Assembly (NCBI GenBank): GCA_029834535.1
Contig: JAQMWT010000081.1
Span: 186,001 to 250,000 of the forward strand
Reading direction: 5' to 3'
Source: Chrysophaeum taylorii
Taxonomy: Eukaryota > Sar > Pelagophyceae > Pelagomonadales > Pelagomonadaceae
Length of the DNA: 64,000 nucleotides
In this document: positions 47,714 to 57,601 of the stretch, in pieces
Position numbering within the stretch: the first letter of the stretch is position 1
Layout of the letters: every line of letters begins with the position of its first letter
Notes under the pieces: generated by a model
The model's input: only the letters and a program-made list of their open reading frames with translations
Database searches by the model: none
Told to the model about the DNA's origin: nothing
Translations under genes and position numbers: made by a program

Positions 47714-49375
47714 ATGCGAAGTCGAGTTGTTTGGCTCGTCGTACGCATCACAAGCGCCGACTTGGTGTCTCTCGGTGTACACACAACCTCCATCGACGGG
47801 GTCCAAGAGCCGGCGTCGGTCGCCATCGGAGACATCAACCAGGATGGGTTGGTGGATGTCGTTACAGCATTTGAAGATGGTATTAACGTGTACTCGTTCG
47901 GGGATTGGACGAGGCGGCGCGTCGCAAACGCCACCGAGGGCGCGTTCACGATCGTCGCAGTGGGCGACGTTGACGGCGACGCGGACCTCGACCTGGTGTC
48001 GGCAGGCGATTTCGACGCAATATTGTGGCACGAGAATCATCAGGGCATTCGATGGCCGACGCACGACGTCGCGCGAGGCCTAGACGGCACCTTGGACCTC
48101 CAGATCGTTGATTATGACGGCGACGACGACATAGACGTCATAGTGGCAAATTTCTTCTACGACACCGTTTCGGCGTACCTCAACGATGGATTCGGTACGT
48201 TCGCTTATCGAGAGATAAGCACGATGTTGGGCGTCGTGAGCGCCTTCGGGGCAGACGTGGACGGAGACACTTCGCAGGACGTCGTCGCGAGCGCCGTCAC
48301 CCACGACTGGCTTGTGTGGTATCCGCACGGCGAGGGCGCCGTCGACGTGAATTACGAGCCGCTCGGTATCGACGACTGCTGGGCGGCCGATTTGGACCGC
48401 GACGGCGCCGTCGACATCGTGAGTGCCGCACGTGCAACCGACGAGATCGCGTGGCACAAGAACCTCGATGGCAACGGCACGTTGTGGGAGAAGCGCCTGA
48501 TCACGACCTCGGCCGTGGCTGTTCGCCGCGTGGTCGTCTACGACGTCCTCCGGGGCCCGTACTTGGACGTCTTCGCCGCTAACTTCGGGGAGGGAAGTGT
48601 CATGTGGTACACGTATGACGAGGACGAATGGACCGAGACCCTCGTGGCGGCCGTGCCGCGCGCCTACGACCTCGGGGTTTTCGTTCTCGACGAGCCCGTC
48701 TCGCGGGGCGCCGTCGTGTCGATCGGCTTCGAAACCGCAAACGGCCCCGTCGCATTCCACGACCTCCAGCTCGCCCCAGCGCCCACGCCGGCGCCGACAC
48801 TTACACCCCGCCCTTCCGTGTTCCCGACGCTGATTCCGACCACCGCGCCTAGCTCCGGGCCGTCGATCTTCGATCCGTACCGTCCGACGCGCGCCCCCAC
48901 GACTCCGATCCCCTCGGCCGCACCGACCGCGCCGCCGCGAAAGAAAAAGTTCGTCCGCGTCTTCTGCGCCGATCGGCTCCACGAGGCTGCGGGCGCCTGC
49001 GGAGGCAAATCCTACGCGTACCTCGCCGCCTACGCGGCCGTCGCCACCGCGATCGTGCTCGTTCTCCTCGCCGCGTGTGCCAAGGCCACCTACATCCTCA
49101 TCAAACCATCCCTCCTCTACTACGAACCGTACTACATGCCCGAGGTCCAACTTTGCATCAAAAAGTGGAAAAAATCCTGCGTCCGCAGATGCCTCTGCGG
49201 CTGCTGCCCCAAACGATGCAAATGGCCGGACGACGAGGACCCGCTCCGCCCCTCGGACGGCGTCCCACTCAAAGCAGGTGACTGTCCCATCCGCGTCGTC
49301 ACCGACGTCCCGCGGTCGAGCCAGAAAATCCGTTTCGTCAAGACGGGAAGGCCACGGGAAGTCAGGATCGTCTAG
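47714..49375 (+). CDS. FG-GAP/VCBS-repeat single-pass membrane protein
   Basis: The protein carries tandem FG-GAP/VCBS-like blades with Asp-rich calcium loops: GDINQDGLVDVVTA, GDVDGDADLDLVSAG, DYDGDDDIDVIVANF, DVDGDTSQDVVASA and DLDRDGAVDIVSAA. A Pro/Thr-rich stalk (about 355-410) precedes one transmembrane helix (about 438-460) and a Cys-rich cytosolic tail (KKSCVRRCLCGCCPKRCKW). This resembles integrin-alpha-like surface propellers; an extracellular binding role is inferred. The first ATG is at 47714; the N-terminus is only weakly signal-like, so a short 5' exon is possible. Confidence 0.82.
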   Translation: MRSRVVWLVVRITSADLVSLGVHTTSIDGVQEPASVAIGDINQDGLVDVVTAFEDGINVYSFGDWTRRRVANATEGAFTIVAVGDVDGDADLDLVSAGDFDAILWHENHQGIRWPTHDVARGLDGTLDLQIVDYDGDDDIDVIVANFFYDTVSAYLNDGFGTFAYREISTMLGVVSAFGADVDGDTSQDVVASAVTHDWLVWYPHGEGAVDVNYEPLGIDDCWAADLDRDGAVDIVSAARATDEIAWHKNLDGNGTLWEKRLITTSAVAVRRVVVYDVLRGPYLDVFAANFGEGSVMWYTYDEDEWTETLVAAVPRAYDLGVFVLDEPVSRGAVVSIGFETANGPVAFHDLQLAPAPTPAPTLTPRPSVFPTLIPTTAPSSGPSIFDPYRPTRAPTTPIPSAAPTAPPRKKKFVRVFCADRLHEAAGACGGKSYAYLAAYAAVATAIVLVLLAACAKATYILIKPSLLYYEPYYMPEVQLCIKKWKKSCVRRCLCGCCPKRCKWPDDEDPLRPSDGVPLKAGDCPIRVVTDVPRSSQKIRFVKTGRPREVRIV

Positions 49376-49383
49376 ATCACCAG

Positions 49384-49715
49384 GATGCGGTTCTTAAAGT
49401 AGTGTGTATATCTGATGCTTGAAGGTCGTTGGTGCGTTGTGCGGCGGCATGAAGGATGTGCCTGAAGGGCGTAGATGGGTATGCGGGGCCTAGTCGGGGG
49501 GGGTCATTCATCTTTGAGCCGCGGGGCAGGCGGAGAGAGGACTGGCCCCGCCCGTAGGTCGTACGCATGCTGCCGCCGGACGTATGTGCGACGACGTGCG
49601 ACGTCCTGCCGGGCGCGGGCGGCCCGGGTGGGGCTGCCCGAGGCGCGGCGACATGGTTGAGGGCGGCGAGGGCACAGCGCGCCCGGCCCAATCCGTTATG
49701 GCGATCCCCCATACG
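49384..49715 (-). mobile_element. Solo LINE 3' tail
   Basis: About 270 bp at 49446-49715 match the 3' end of the LINE at about 2334-2630, with shared blocks such as GTCGTACGCATGCTGCCGCC, GGACGTATGTGCGACGA and GCCCGGCC followed by GGCGATCCCCC. The orientation is the same (minus strand). The match ends abruptly at 49715, as expected for severe 5' truncation. It lies between the FG-GAP gene and the SDR gene. Confidence 0.8.
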
Positions 49716-49826
49716 TACCCACACGGTGAAACGCTCTAGATTTCCGGCACCACAGGGTCCATCCAGATATTACTTGGTAGCCTCCAACAACATCATCAGA
49801 ATGCTTCGGTAGACGACTTTTTCGCA

Positions 49827-50753
49827 ATGCTGCGATCGGCCGCGGTGGCGTGCGGCGTCGCGGCGGTGATGATTGGCGTGTACTTGAGCGGAGACTGCGA
49901 CTTGTCGCTGCGGGTCGCCGCGGCGAAAGGGCTGCCAGCGAGGGCCTTCCAAGGCGAGCGCGTGTGGATCGTTGGGGCGTCAACGGGTATCGGTGCCGCG
50001 CTCGCAACGGAATTGGCCAAGCGCGGCGCCGCAATCGCGCTCTCTTCGCGGCGCGTCGAGTTGCTCGAGAAGGTGTCTCGCGAGTGCGGAGGGGGAGCGG
50101 TCGTTCCTCTGGACGTTCTCGCGTTTGACGCTCGCGAGAAAGCGGCCGAACGCGTCGTCGAGGAGCTCGGTGGCTTGACGACAGTCGTGCTCAACGCGGG
50201 GCGCAGCCAGCGACAGCTCGCGCTCGATACGCCGCTCGAAACGACGCGGGAAATCATGGAACTGAACTTCTTCGCCGTCGTCGCGCTCGCCAAGGTTGCC
50301 GCGGAAAAGATGATCCAGACGGGCGGCGGCCACGTCGTTGTCACGTCATCGATAAGTGGCAAGATCGGCACGCCGATCGCGAGCTCCTACTCGGCCTCAA
50401 AGTTCGCTCTTCACGGCTACTTCGACGCCCTTCGGGTCGAGCTCCTCAATCTCGATATCCGCGTCACCCTCGTTTGCCCCGGACCCGTTGTCAGCGACCT
50501 CCCGAGCCACGTTCACGGCCTCAAAACTCTCGACAGAGCCGCGACCAAGATGCCGACCCAGCGCTGCGCCGAGCTCATGGCCGTCGCTATGTACTACCGC
50601 TTCCCCCAAGTCTGGATCTCCAAGCAGCCCGAGCTCCTCTTCACGGTGCTGAGCCAGTACACCCCCAACTTGGCCGTCGCGGTCGCGAGCCGCGTCGGCC
50701 AAAAGCGCGTCCGCGCCATCGAGCACGGCCACGACATCTTCGCCTACAACTAA
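49827..50753 (+). CDS. Short-chain dehydrogenase, DHRS7-like
   Basis: This is a classical SDR. The NAD(P)-binding motif is GASTGIG (50-56), the structural VLNAG is at 121-125, and the catalytic residues are S175, Y188 and K192 within SSYSASK. An N-terminal hydrophobic segment (about 5-20) would anchor it in a membrane, as in DHRS7-type enzymes. The motif PGPVVSDL after the active site fits the same branch. The substrate, probably a retinoid, steroid or other lipid carbonyl, cannot be told. It ends two bases before the stop of the convergent gene. Confidence 0.9.
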   Translation: MLRSAAVACGVAAVMIGVYLSGDCDLSLRVAAAKGLPARAFQGERVWIVGASTGIGAALATELAKRGAAIALSSRRVELLEKVSRECGGGAVVPLDVLAFDAREKAAERVVEELGGLTTVVLNAGRSQRQLALDTPLETTREIMELNFFAVVALAKVAAEKMIQTGGGHVVVTSSISGKIGTPIASSYSASKFALHGYFDALRVELLNLDIRVTLVCPGPVVSDLPSHVHGLKTLDRAATKMPTQRCAELMAVAMYYRFPQVWISKQPELLFTVLSQYTPNLAVAVASRVGQKRVRAIEHGHDIFAYN

Positions 50754-50755
50754 CA

Positions 50756-51364
50756 TCACGAGGAGTACCGAACTTGGACGGGGCCAAATGCGGCGGGGGC
50801 ATCGTCGGGCCATCGGCCCGCGGCGGGTCGCCGGAGCGCGAGGAGTTGAGCGCGATCGTCGACGGTCGCCTCGAGGACGAAGGGGTCGATCGGCGCGACG
50901 GCGGCGCAGGCGTCGACGAGGGCGGCGACCGCCTCGAGGTCCCTCTCGACGTCGCCGAGGTCGCCGTCGACCCGACACGCGGCGACTCGACCCTTCCTTA
51001 CGAGCGCGACGTATCGTTTTTCATCCCCCTCAACTTTCGCCGCAGCTACCAGGCGAACGCCGCGCATCCTGAGATCCATCACCGCCGAATCGAAGACCCC
51101 CGCCTCGGCCGCCAGCGTCGTCGCCGCCGTCAGCGCGAGCATCGTGCACTGCGGCTCGCCGTCCCCATAGGCCGCGCCGAGTTCTTCCGCGACGATCTTG
51201 GCGACCAGCGCCGTCGCCGCGTCATCCGACTCGGCCGCGACTTCCGCGGCGCTCAGGTCAACCATGGCCTCCTCCTCCTCCTCCTCCTCCTCCTCCTCCT
51301 CCTCGAGAGGAGGAGAATGCTCACCAAAGAATCTTTCGTAGCGCTCCCCATCGCTCTCCGACAT
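50756..51364 (-). CDS. Unknown acidic protein
   Basis: I do not recognise it. From the ATG at 51364 the protein has about 202 residues: a short start, a poly-Glu run (encoded by GAG repeats), then a compact Ala/Val-rich region with alternating strands and helices (about 35-190) that looks like a small globular domain (for example TMLALTAATTLAAEAGVFD). Its stop is two bases from the stop of the convergent SDR, so the 3' UTRs must overlap. No signal peptide or membrane segment is visible. Confidence 0.6.
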   Translation of the reverse strand: MSESDGERYERFFGEHSPPLEEEEEEEEEEEEAMVDLSAAEVAAESDDAATALVAKIVAEELGAAYGDGEPQCTMLALTAATTLAAEAGVFDSAVMDLRMRGVRLVAAAKVEGDEKRYVALVRKGRVAACRVDGDLGDVERDLEAVAALVDACAAVAPIDPFVLEATVDDRAQLLALRRPAAGRWPDDAPAAFGPVQVRYSS

Positions 51365-51676
51365 ATTTCCAGATGACTCTCCGAACGTTCTAGGCTTAAG
51401 CCAAAAACGATGATGTTTGTTTCCCCGGCCACACAACTGTCGTCGTCGTCGACGGCCAAGAGGGGAATGTTCTTTGAAAACCCAGGATCCCAGTTCAGCT
51501 CTCACCGTAACCACCATGCACATTTAAATATGGAACAGCTAGGAAAAAATGGGAGCAGAAAGAAAGAAAGAACGAAAGAGCGACTCGGGAGAGAGGTCCC
51601 AGACGCATCGACCTCCTCCTAAAAGGTGGAGGAAAGTTGTTGCTTCGTCGGAAACGTCTTGGAATCGGCCCACGAT

Positions 51677-53035
51677 TCAAACATTATCCACATCCCACGC
51701 GCCGAAGACGGTATTGTCAAAATCGAATTCTTCGCCGGGTGGCGGGTAGAGCCAGGAGCCAGGGAAGATGTGCTCCCCGTTGAGGGCCTCGAGGGACTCG
51801 ATGAGAGTCATGGAGGTGAGGTCGCCGTCCTTGTATTTGCGGATGCTAGTCGCGACGACGTCTTTGCGCGCATTCAGCCTGGCCTGCCAAACGAGCTCGT
51901 TGACGTAGTGGGCCACGTTGAGGAACTGCATGTAGTCGTGATCATCGGCGTCGGGTGTGGCGGGTTTGAAGTCGGGGCAGCGGAACTGGCGAAGTTTGGG
52001 CGCGAGACCGCGGAGCTTCTTTTCGGCGTCGCGCCACGAGAGCTCGACGTTGTCGTTCGCGCCCCAGTCAAATTCGAGGACCTTTTGCATCTCGAGAAGC
52101 TCGTCGAAGAGGGTTGAATCTTCGGCGAGGAGCGTGCGCGGCTCGAGGCCGGTCGCGACCATGGCCGAGTCGTTGAAGTGAGTCTCGAAGGACTCGACGA
52201 AGTGCGCGATCACGTCCCCGCGCCATTTTTCGTCGTTCTTCTCCGTCTCGAGCTCTTCAAAGTGCTCGTCGACCCAATGCTGGTCAAAGGTTGGACTCCA
52301 CCAGTCTCCCCAGAACCACCAGCCAGCCCCCCAAGCTTCGTCGACGTAGAACGTGTAGTCGACCGCCGGCTCGGACGTCGCGCGAGAAAACCATTCTCGT
52401 TCCTCGGCGTCCTTTCGAAGCTCCTCGAGAATTTCCTCGTGCAACGAACGATGCCGCTCTGACGCCGACACCGACGTCGAGAGCATCGGCCCGACGACGT
52501 GCGCCTCGAGCGTCCCCCGCAGCTCTTTGAACAGACCGTCGAACGCCAATTCAACGTAAGGCTGCATCGCGTTCCTCGCTTGGAACGTCACCGACTCCTC
52601 GCTTAGCGCGGCGGCGTCGAGAGCGCGCGAGACGTTGATCTTGTGAACCTTCTCCAGCTCGCGCATCTTGGCGCGCAGCGTCAGCGCCATGTCGCGCTCT
52701 CGAATGTCCATTTCCAGGTGCTGCTCCAGCTCTTGCCCGAGCTTGGTGACGCGCGAGTGGGCCGAGTGCTGCGCCAGCCGCAGTTCGGCGCGCTGTTGAG
52801 CGAGCTTGGGGCTCAATCGTTTCAACAGCTTGTCCGACCGCCACACCGACACGCCCGTCACGCACACCGTCGCGACAAGTACCCCTAAGAAGCGACACAA
52901 GATTTTCCGCGAGACGACGTACGCCGGCTCCGTGTCCTTCGACCCCCCCTTGGTGCGTTTTAGGCCGGCGAGGCCCTCGAGGTCCTCCATCAGCTCCTTC
53001 GACGCGCTCGTCTTCGTCTTCGTCTTCATCTTCAT
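51677..53035 (-). CDS. Unknown type II membrane protein with coiled coil
   Basis: I do not recognise it. From the ATG at 53035 the protein has about 452 residues: a basic/acidic cytosolic start, one transmembrane segment at about 45-65 (FLGVLVATVCVTGVSVW), a coiled coil at about 70-145, and a C-terminal domain rich in aromatic residues (GAGWWFWGDWWSP, residues about 240-255). The large lumenal part without low complexity and with normal codon use supports a real gene. Confidence 0.65.
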   Translation of the reverse strand: MKMKTKTKTSASKELMEDLEGLAGLKRTKGGSKDTEPAYVVSRKILCRFLGVLVATVCVTGVSVWRSDKLLKRLSPKLAQQRAELRLAQHSAHSRVTKLGQELEQHLEMDIRERDMALTLRAKMRELEKVHKINVSRALDAAALSEESVTFQARNAMQPYVELAFDGLFKELRGTLEAHVVGPMLSTSVSASERHRSLHEEILEELRKDAEEREWFSRATSEPAVDYTFYVDEAWGAGWWFWGDWWSPTFDQHWVDEHFEELETEKNDEKWRGDVIAHFVESFETHFNDSAMVATGLEPRTLLAEDSTLFDELLEMQKVLEFDWGANDNVELSWRDAEKKLRGLAPKLRQFRCPDFKPATPDADDHDYMQFLNVAHYVNELVWQARLNARKDVVATSIRKYKDGDLTSMTLIESLEALNGEHIFPGSWLYPPPGEEFDFDNTVFGAWDVDNV

Positions 53036-54506
53036 CACCCCCCTCAAGAACCAAATTGCAGCTCAGCTCCCGGGAATTCTTTGGCTTTTTTGGCTTCGCT
53101 TTTATTACTCGCTCTGCACAATAGCTTCTAATGTAGGTAGATACTTTCGGTATCTTTCTTTCTTTCTTTCATTCTTTCACTTGGAACAAAATAATCGACT
53201 TCTCTAATCCCTTAAGCACTTCGCTATTGCACTTTCAATATAAAAAACTTTTGTTTATTCATAACCTGCTGTTTGAACTTGTACATCACTAGAAAAAAAG
53301 CGGCTTTAGCTTCTTTTTGTTGTTGAACACCGAAACTTGGCCAGCTAAGCCATGACACCCTTATTACTAAACCCTCAACGATTGCTCTTTGTCTTTTGTC
53401 TTGAGGGGGGAGCTGGGACTATGACGAAGCAAGCACGCAGGAGAAGAGAGTTTTTTTATTCTGATTACGCTGCCCTTTTTTAACTCCACAATGCGGCGCT
53501 ATCGTCCTCCTCACCATGATAATCGGCCACCTTCCGGCTATGCGGCGCCCTCATCGATTATGGCTGAAACCCAGGCACACAGGAGTGGAAGGCCGAATGC
53601 CCGACTTGTGGGCTGATAGCATCCCGTGGCCGGAGTTAAAGAGCGTGGTTGAGATCATGTTTCGTAGGGCATTCGCTCTTTTACAGTTAGATGTCTGTTC
53701 CTTCGGGTTTAACCCAGATCGCCAACGCGACCCGCTTTCGGCACTTTTTGGATCTTCCTCCCTAGCTCAAACTTCAAGTTCAGAGTCAAAGAGCGCCAGA
53801 AGAGATGAGCGAAGATGAAGAAGAAAGAGGAAGATACCAAAAGGAGGGCGAAGAAGAAGCAGGAAAGAGAAAATGGGTAAGATTGCAGGGAGCCAAAGGG
53901 AGAGAGAAGGGGGGGGGGGGAGAAGAGGTGAGGACAGTAAAGAAGGAAGTTATTATAGCTAAGAGAGAACAAAATGAAGATGAAAGCGAAGGAGGGCAAA
54001 GACGGTTTTACGAGCAGAAAGGGCGACTCGAGAAGCGACCAAATGAACAGAAGGACGAGTGAAGAAAACCGTCGAGCAAGTGAAGCAGAGAAAAAGAGCG
54101 ACTGCTACGAAGAGAGACATGAAAAGACGACACTAGCCGACGGTCGCAGCACGATGCCGTACTTCCCGGACAGGCCGCCATAAATTATTCCGTGCGAGGC
54201 GGTAAAATGTCGCGAGAACACGCGAAAACCACAAAAGCTTCATCTGCATCAGCGACACGAGCAACAAGGACGGCAATAAGCCCCGCAGGCCGGCAAACGA
54301 AGTTATAAGCGGCGCCCGTGCCATTGGAGCAGAAGAACGTCGCGTCCGTAAATCAAGAGCAACGGGAGTCCGGTGAATAGACGGGAATATTGTGCTCTCG
54401 AGTATAATAACGACGTTATGAAGCAGCAGAGTAGTCACCTACGTAACTTCGTCGTTGTCTGCAGTTGTGACAAACCTTACAAAAAAAAAAGCCTGACCAA
54501 CCTCGC
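53036..54506. other. Gene-free region, purine-rich in part
   Basis: No recognisable gene in about 1.5 kb. The part from about 53800 to 54130 is strongly purine-rich on the plus strand (GAAGAAGA and GGGAGAG-like runs, with a G tract near 53910). Confidence 0.5.
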
Positions 54507-54743
<237 letters not shown>

Positions 54744-54794
54744 ACACTGGAGTTCGACGCTTGTTTGTACGTATCACGTTTGTTCTTGTTGTTA

Positions 54795-54957
54795 AATCAG
54801 ATCGCCCACACCCTATTTGGAAGTGACAACCCCACCCACATCTTTCATGCTCCTCACACACACCCCCCTCTTAGCAGTCGACATTTAAAGACAAACTCAC
54901 CCACACCCTTCATGCCCCCCCCCCACACACCCCGCTCTTAGTAGCAGTCGAAAGACA
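54795..54957 (+). repeat. Two tandem units related to the LINE 3' end
   Basis: Two units of about 62 bp, each with CATGC..CACACACCCC..CTCTTAG and GTCGA..AAAGACAAA, match the extreme 3' part of the LINE (2286-2360) in opposite orientation. They probably represent a very short LINE insertion with a duplicated tail. Confidence 0.7.
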
Positions 54958-55887
54958 AAAACAAAGAATCGGCGGAAACTGGGAGAGACGGAGGAGAAAC
55001 CGAACGCCATCTCGCACAAAACCCATTTATGATGGATGTTGTCCGCGATTTTCTTCGTTTGCGATAGTGCGTGGTACTTTGTGCTCAAGTTGCGTGACGC
55101 GAAGTTATAGTGGCCTGTGAGTCCGACCCTCATAACCTCCCTCGCTGGACCAGCTCAGCACGGTGGATCCATGACAGTTGCATACCTTTATCCGCCGAGT
55201 CGCTATCCATCATTAGAATGTTGCGCGGTTGATACCCGGAGTCCGTTCTCGAAGGTGCATTGCCGCCGGGATATGATTGTTGAGCGTCGGCTTGGTAATC
55301 AATCAATCCCAAGCGCGCTTAAGACTGCCGAAATTATCACTGCATTCGTTGAAGAATGATGGCTCGGCTCGGCACCACGTTGCGCTATGGCGCGAGCTGT
55401 CCGATCTTGAGGTCGTGAAAGTGCGTTGGCGAGATCGCCCGCCGCTACCCTGATTGGGACGAGCTCTTCGCTGCCAAATATATATGTCGTGGTCACGCCA
55501 TCTACTACGAGAGCCGAACCTGGTGGGTGGTGCCGCCGCCGCCAGCGTGCCAAGTTCAGGAGAACCCCCCTTTATTTATAGCAAACGCGTTGTGCTCGTG
55601 CTGCCCTCCCTCTCACCCAAAACAAATGAGTGATCCCGCCGCGAACTCGACGAAGCTTGCACTCGAAGCGCGCGTCGTTCGTTCTCTACCCACTTCACGG
55701 CACGTATCCACGTATAACCCAATCTGGAGGCTCGGATTCCTCGTCGCGCGCACGAAACAAACTGTGAGATCATTGATCGATTTCCTTGGCGGCGGCGGCG
55801 GCGGCGGGGGAATTGTATGTTTGCGCACACATACTGCCGCAGCAGCAGCAGCAGCAGTAGTATAGCGTATATAGACACTGCGCGCGC

Positions 55888-55918
<31 letters not shown>

Positions 55919-55932
55919 TAAGAATAGGGCAA

Positions 55933-55972
<40 letters not shown>

Positions 55973-55981
55973 ATCATCAGG
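54958..55981. other. Gene-free region with AAG and GTT tracts
   Basis: No gene is supported. There is a run of AAG repeats at about 55893-55917, a CAG tract near 55838-55857 and a GTT tract at about 55934-55972, immediately before the stop of the next gene. Confidence 0.5.
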
Positions 55982-57564
55982 TCAGGCAGGAGGAGGAGGG
56001 GCGTCGCTCGATGGCGAATCCCCCCCCTCCCCGGGCGGCGGTGGTGGGTGATTCGTGGTATTTGCGGGGGGGTATTGTGCTCGGGCGCGCGCGAAAGGGG
56101 GGAATATGGTGTCGAAGCGGCGGCGCTCGTGGCGGACGAGGGCAGCGTAGAATACGTTTCCGTGCGTTCGGCTGGCGACGGGGAGGCCGTCGAAGTACTC
56201 GTCGTTGACGGCGCGGGAGACGCCTCTTTGCTGGAAGAGGGGGTCGGAGAAGACGTAGCAGACGGCGAGGCCGAAGAGAAGGTTGAGGGGGACGCAGGCG
56301 CAGACAAGGGCGGCGGAGAGGAGGATAGCGACGAAGAGGCGCGTGCGGTGCGGGTCGGCCCAGCGGTGGAGCGCGCGGCACTTGATGAGGGTCGTGTTGT
56401 AGTCGTGGAAGCAGGCCTGGGCCTTGCCGAGGCCAGCTCGGAGTTCGCGAAGTTGTCTGAAGACGCCGCCCGAGTCGGTCCTGGGGGAGGCGCGTTTGGC
56501 GGAGGAGGTCGAGGACGACAAAGGGGGTGTCGTAGGCTGGTCGGGGGGCTTTTTGTTGTTGTTGTTGTTGTTCGAGACCGAGGACTTTCTCGCGTCGTTT
56601 TCGGCCGCGAGGGTTTTGCGGAGGCCAGAGAGGAAGCGTCGGCCTAGGTGACTTTTTTGGAGGGAGGGCGCGAGGTATGCCGCGAGGGGCGAGGAGTCGC
56701 CGCCGAGGTTGTCGGGCGCGAGTTGGTGGCGCGCGGCGAGTCTTCTATTACGCCTCGCGTCGCGACGTCGCGCGGCGCGCTCGCCGTTGGCGACGACGGC
56801 CGCGGCGTAGGCCGCGAGAATAATCGACGGGAGGTAGTGGAGCTTGTTCTCAAAAGCGACGAAGAGCAGGGAGAAGAAGACGGGGGCGGAGACGCGGGGT
56901 CTGTCCCAGCGGCGCAGGGCCCCAACCGTGTCGAAAAAGCCGTCCCAGATGGGGTCGACGTGAGCCCAGAAGGCCGTCCACTCGTCCCTGAATCGCGCGG
57001 GGCTGAAGGCCTCGACGTCGGCCCGCGCGCGCGATCGAAGATCGGCCGATCGCGAGACGAAGACGCACACCGATCGGAGCCAACTCGCGTCGGGCGCGGG
57101 CGCGGCTTCGCCTCGCGCAAAGGCGTCGAGGAGGGGACGGTTGAAGGCGCACGCCAGCAGAGCCTTCGGCGCGCGGCCGCAGGCGCGGTACAGAGCGTCG
57201 CGACGCACGAGATTTACGGCTGCCCACAACGCGACGCGCCGGCGGCCCGCCTCGAAGAAAGCCGCCTGCGAGTCGAACCGACTCGCGTCGGCGCAGACGT
57301 CGAGCCACGCCTGGACCCACGACGCATTCTCAACATATCCGGTAGTAGTCTTTTTTTCGAGCTTGGCTGCGGCGACGAGCTCGTCGAGAGCCTCGTGCCA
57401 GTGGCGACGGCGCTCTCGCGCCTTGAGAGTGTCGCGGCGCTTGGGAAAGGCGAGGCAATACTTGTTAACGCGCTTGAAGCGCGATCGCTCGACAAAGAAG
57501 AACTCGTCCTCGACGTCCGACAAATCGACGTCGCCCCCGTGCCTTTCCTCGGGGGCGCCCTGGT

Positions 57565-57601
<37 letters not shown>

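Noticed and set aside
53516-53818. Open frame of about 100 codons at 53.5 kb
   Set aside because: No recognisable features and located in an A/T-richer gene-free stretch.
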